Positions 6,711-6,743 of a stretch of DNA of 6,743 nt are shown in pieces. Origin of the DNA: an uncultured Clostridium sp. (lineage in GTDB: Bacteria; Bacillota; Clostridia; Clostridiales; Clostridiaceae); contig URGW01000065.1 of NCBI GenBank assembly GCA_900547475.1, forward strand, positions 1-6,743, in the 5' to 3' direction. Position 1 is the first letter of the stretch. Every line of letters begins with the position of its first letter. Under the pieces are notes generated by a model. That model did no database searches and was not told the DNA's origin. It saw nothing but the letters and a program-made list of their open reading frames with translations. A program made the position numbers and the translations under genes.

Positions 6711-6743
6711 ATGCTACACTTCTAGCTAATAATTCACATTGCT
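6709..6743 (-). CDS. Extreme C-terminal tail of a reverse-strand gene, possibly a transposase
   Basis: On the minus strand the frame reads QCELLARSVA and then TAA (complement of 6709-6711), open to the window edge. Only ten full codons are visible, so no product can be assigned from them. The placement directly inside a transposon-like terminus suggests the end of a transposase. The other two minus-strand frames meet stops within 6 codons of the edge, so this is the only one open enough to be a tail. Confidence 0.25.
   Translation of the reverse strand, partial: QCELLARSVA

Larger units (their letters stand above)
6667..6743. mobile_element. Possible end of an insertion sequence entering from the right edge
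   Basis: The sequence from about TGGTCTTATGTC (6667) through TTTTAGACAC looks like a transposon terminus. It holds the partial dyad TGTC(6675-6678)...GACA(6688-6691). A short reading-frame tail on the minus strand comes in from the edge and stops at 6709, as expected for a transposase gene ending near its IS terminus. No second end is inside the window, so the boundary and family cannot be confirmed. Confidence 0.35.

Noticed and set aside
1..6743. CRISPR array, tRNA, rRNA or riboswitch
   Set aside because: No regularly spaced repeats, cloverleaf-like segments, conserved rRNA stretches or known leader motifs were seen in the non-coding parts.

Overview
The window is very AT-rich (by hand estimate about 25% GC across the main operon). 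It carries low-GC Firmicutes features: strong GGAGG-type ribosome binding sites, lipoboxes ending LSGC, and AT-rich codons such as AGA, ATA and TTA. A Clostridium-like or related low-GC host fits best, but species cannot be read from the sequence. The region looks accessory, with transposon traces at both ends.

Layout. Bases 1-180 hold the decayed 3' part of an IS200/IS605-family Y1 transposase (tnpA) with three in-frame nonsense codons. About 290 bases without a recognisable gene follow. At 467-885 is a compact single-gene unit with a consensus-like sigma-A promoter, an RBS, a small secreted-peptide gene and, at 938-965, a clear intrinsic terminator. The peptide gene is odd. Its signal peptide lies in one frame and its only good ATG in another, separated by a run of six A's that also forms an A-AAA-AAT slippery heptamer.

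Bases 1025-6631 form a tight four-gene operon with start/stop overlaps at every junction (TAATG, ATGA, ATGA). The order is: (1) a lipoprotein resembling LipO/YtcQ-type extracellular solute-binding proteins; (2) an ABC ATPase with all canonical motifs; (3) a 719-residue ABC-2-type permease built as two tandem six-helix halves in one chain; (4) a second lipoprotein with a C-x4-C-x-H-x4-C motif and a repetitive, probably beta-propeller-like body. One ATPase gene and a fused double permease could make a complete ABC transporter (two ATPase copies with one permease chain). Export, extraction from the membrane, or self-protection is more likely than nutrient uptake, because no MalF/MalG-type permeases are present. 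The two lipoproteins would lie on the outer face of the membrane and could bind or sense the substrate.

Bases 6632-6743 appear to run into the end of another mobile element, with a short reverse-strand reading-frame tail leaving the window.

Working hypothesis (inference): a bacteriocin-like secreted peptide beside a peptide export, immunity or sensing ABC operon with two surface lipoproteins, bounded by transposon relics. The peptide-transporter link rests only on adjacency.
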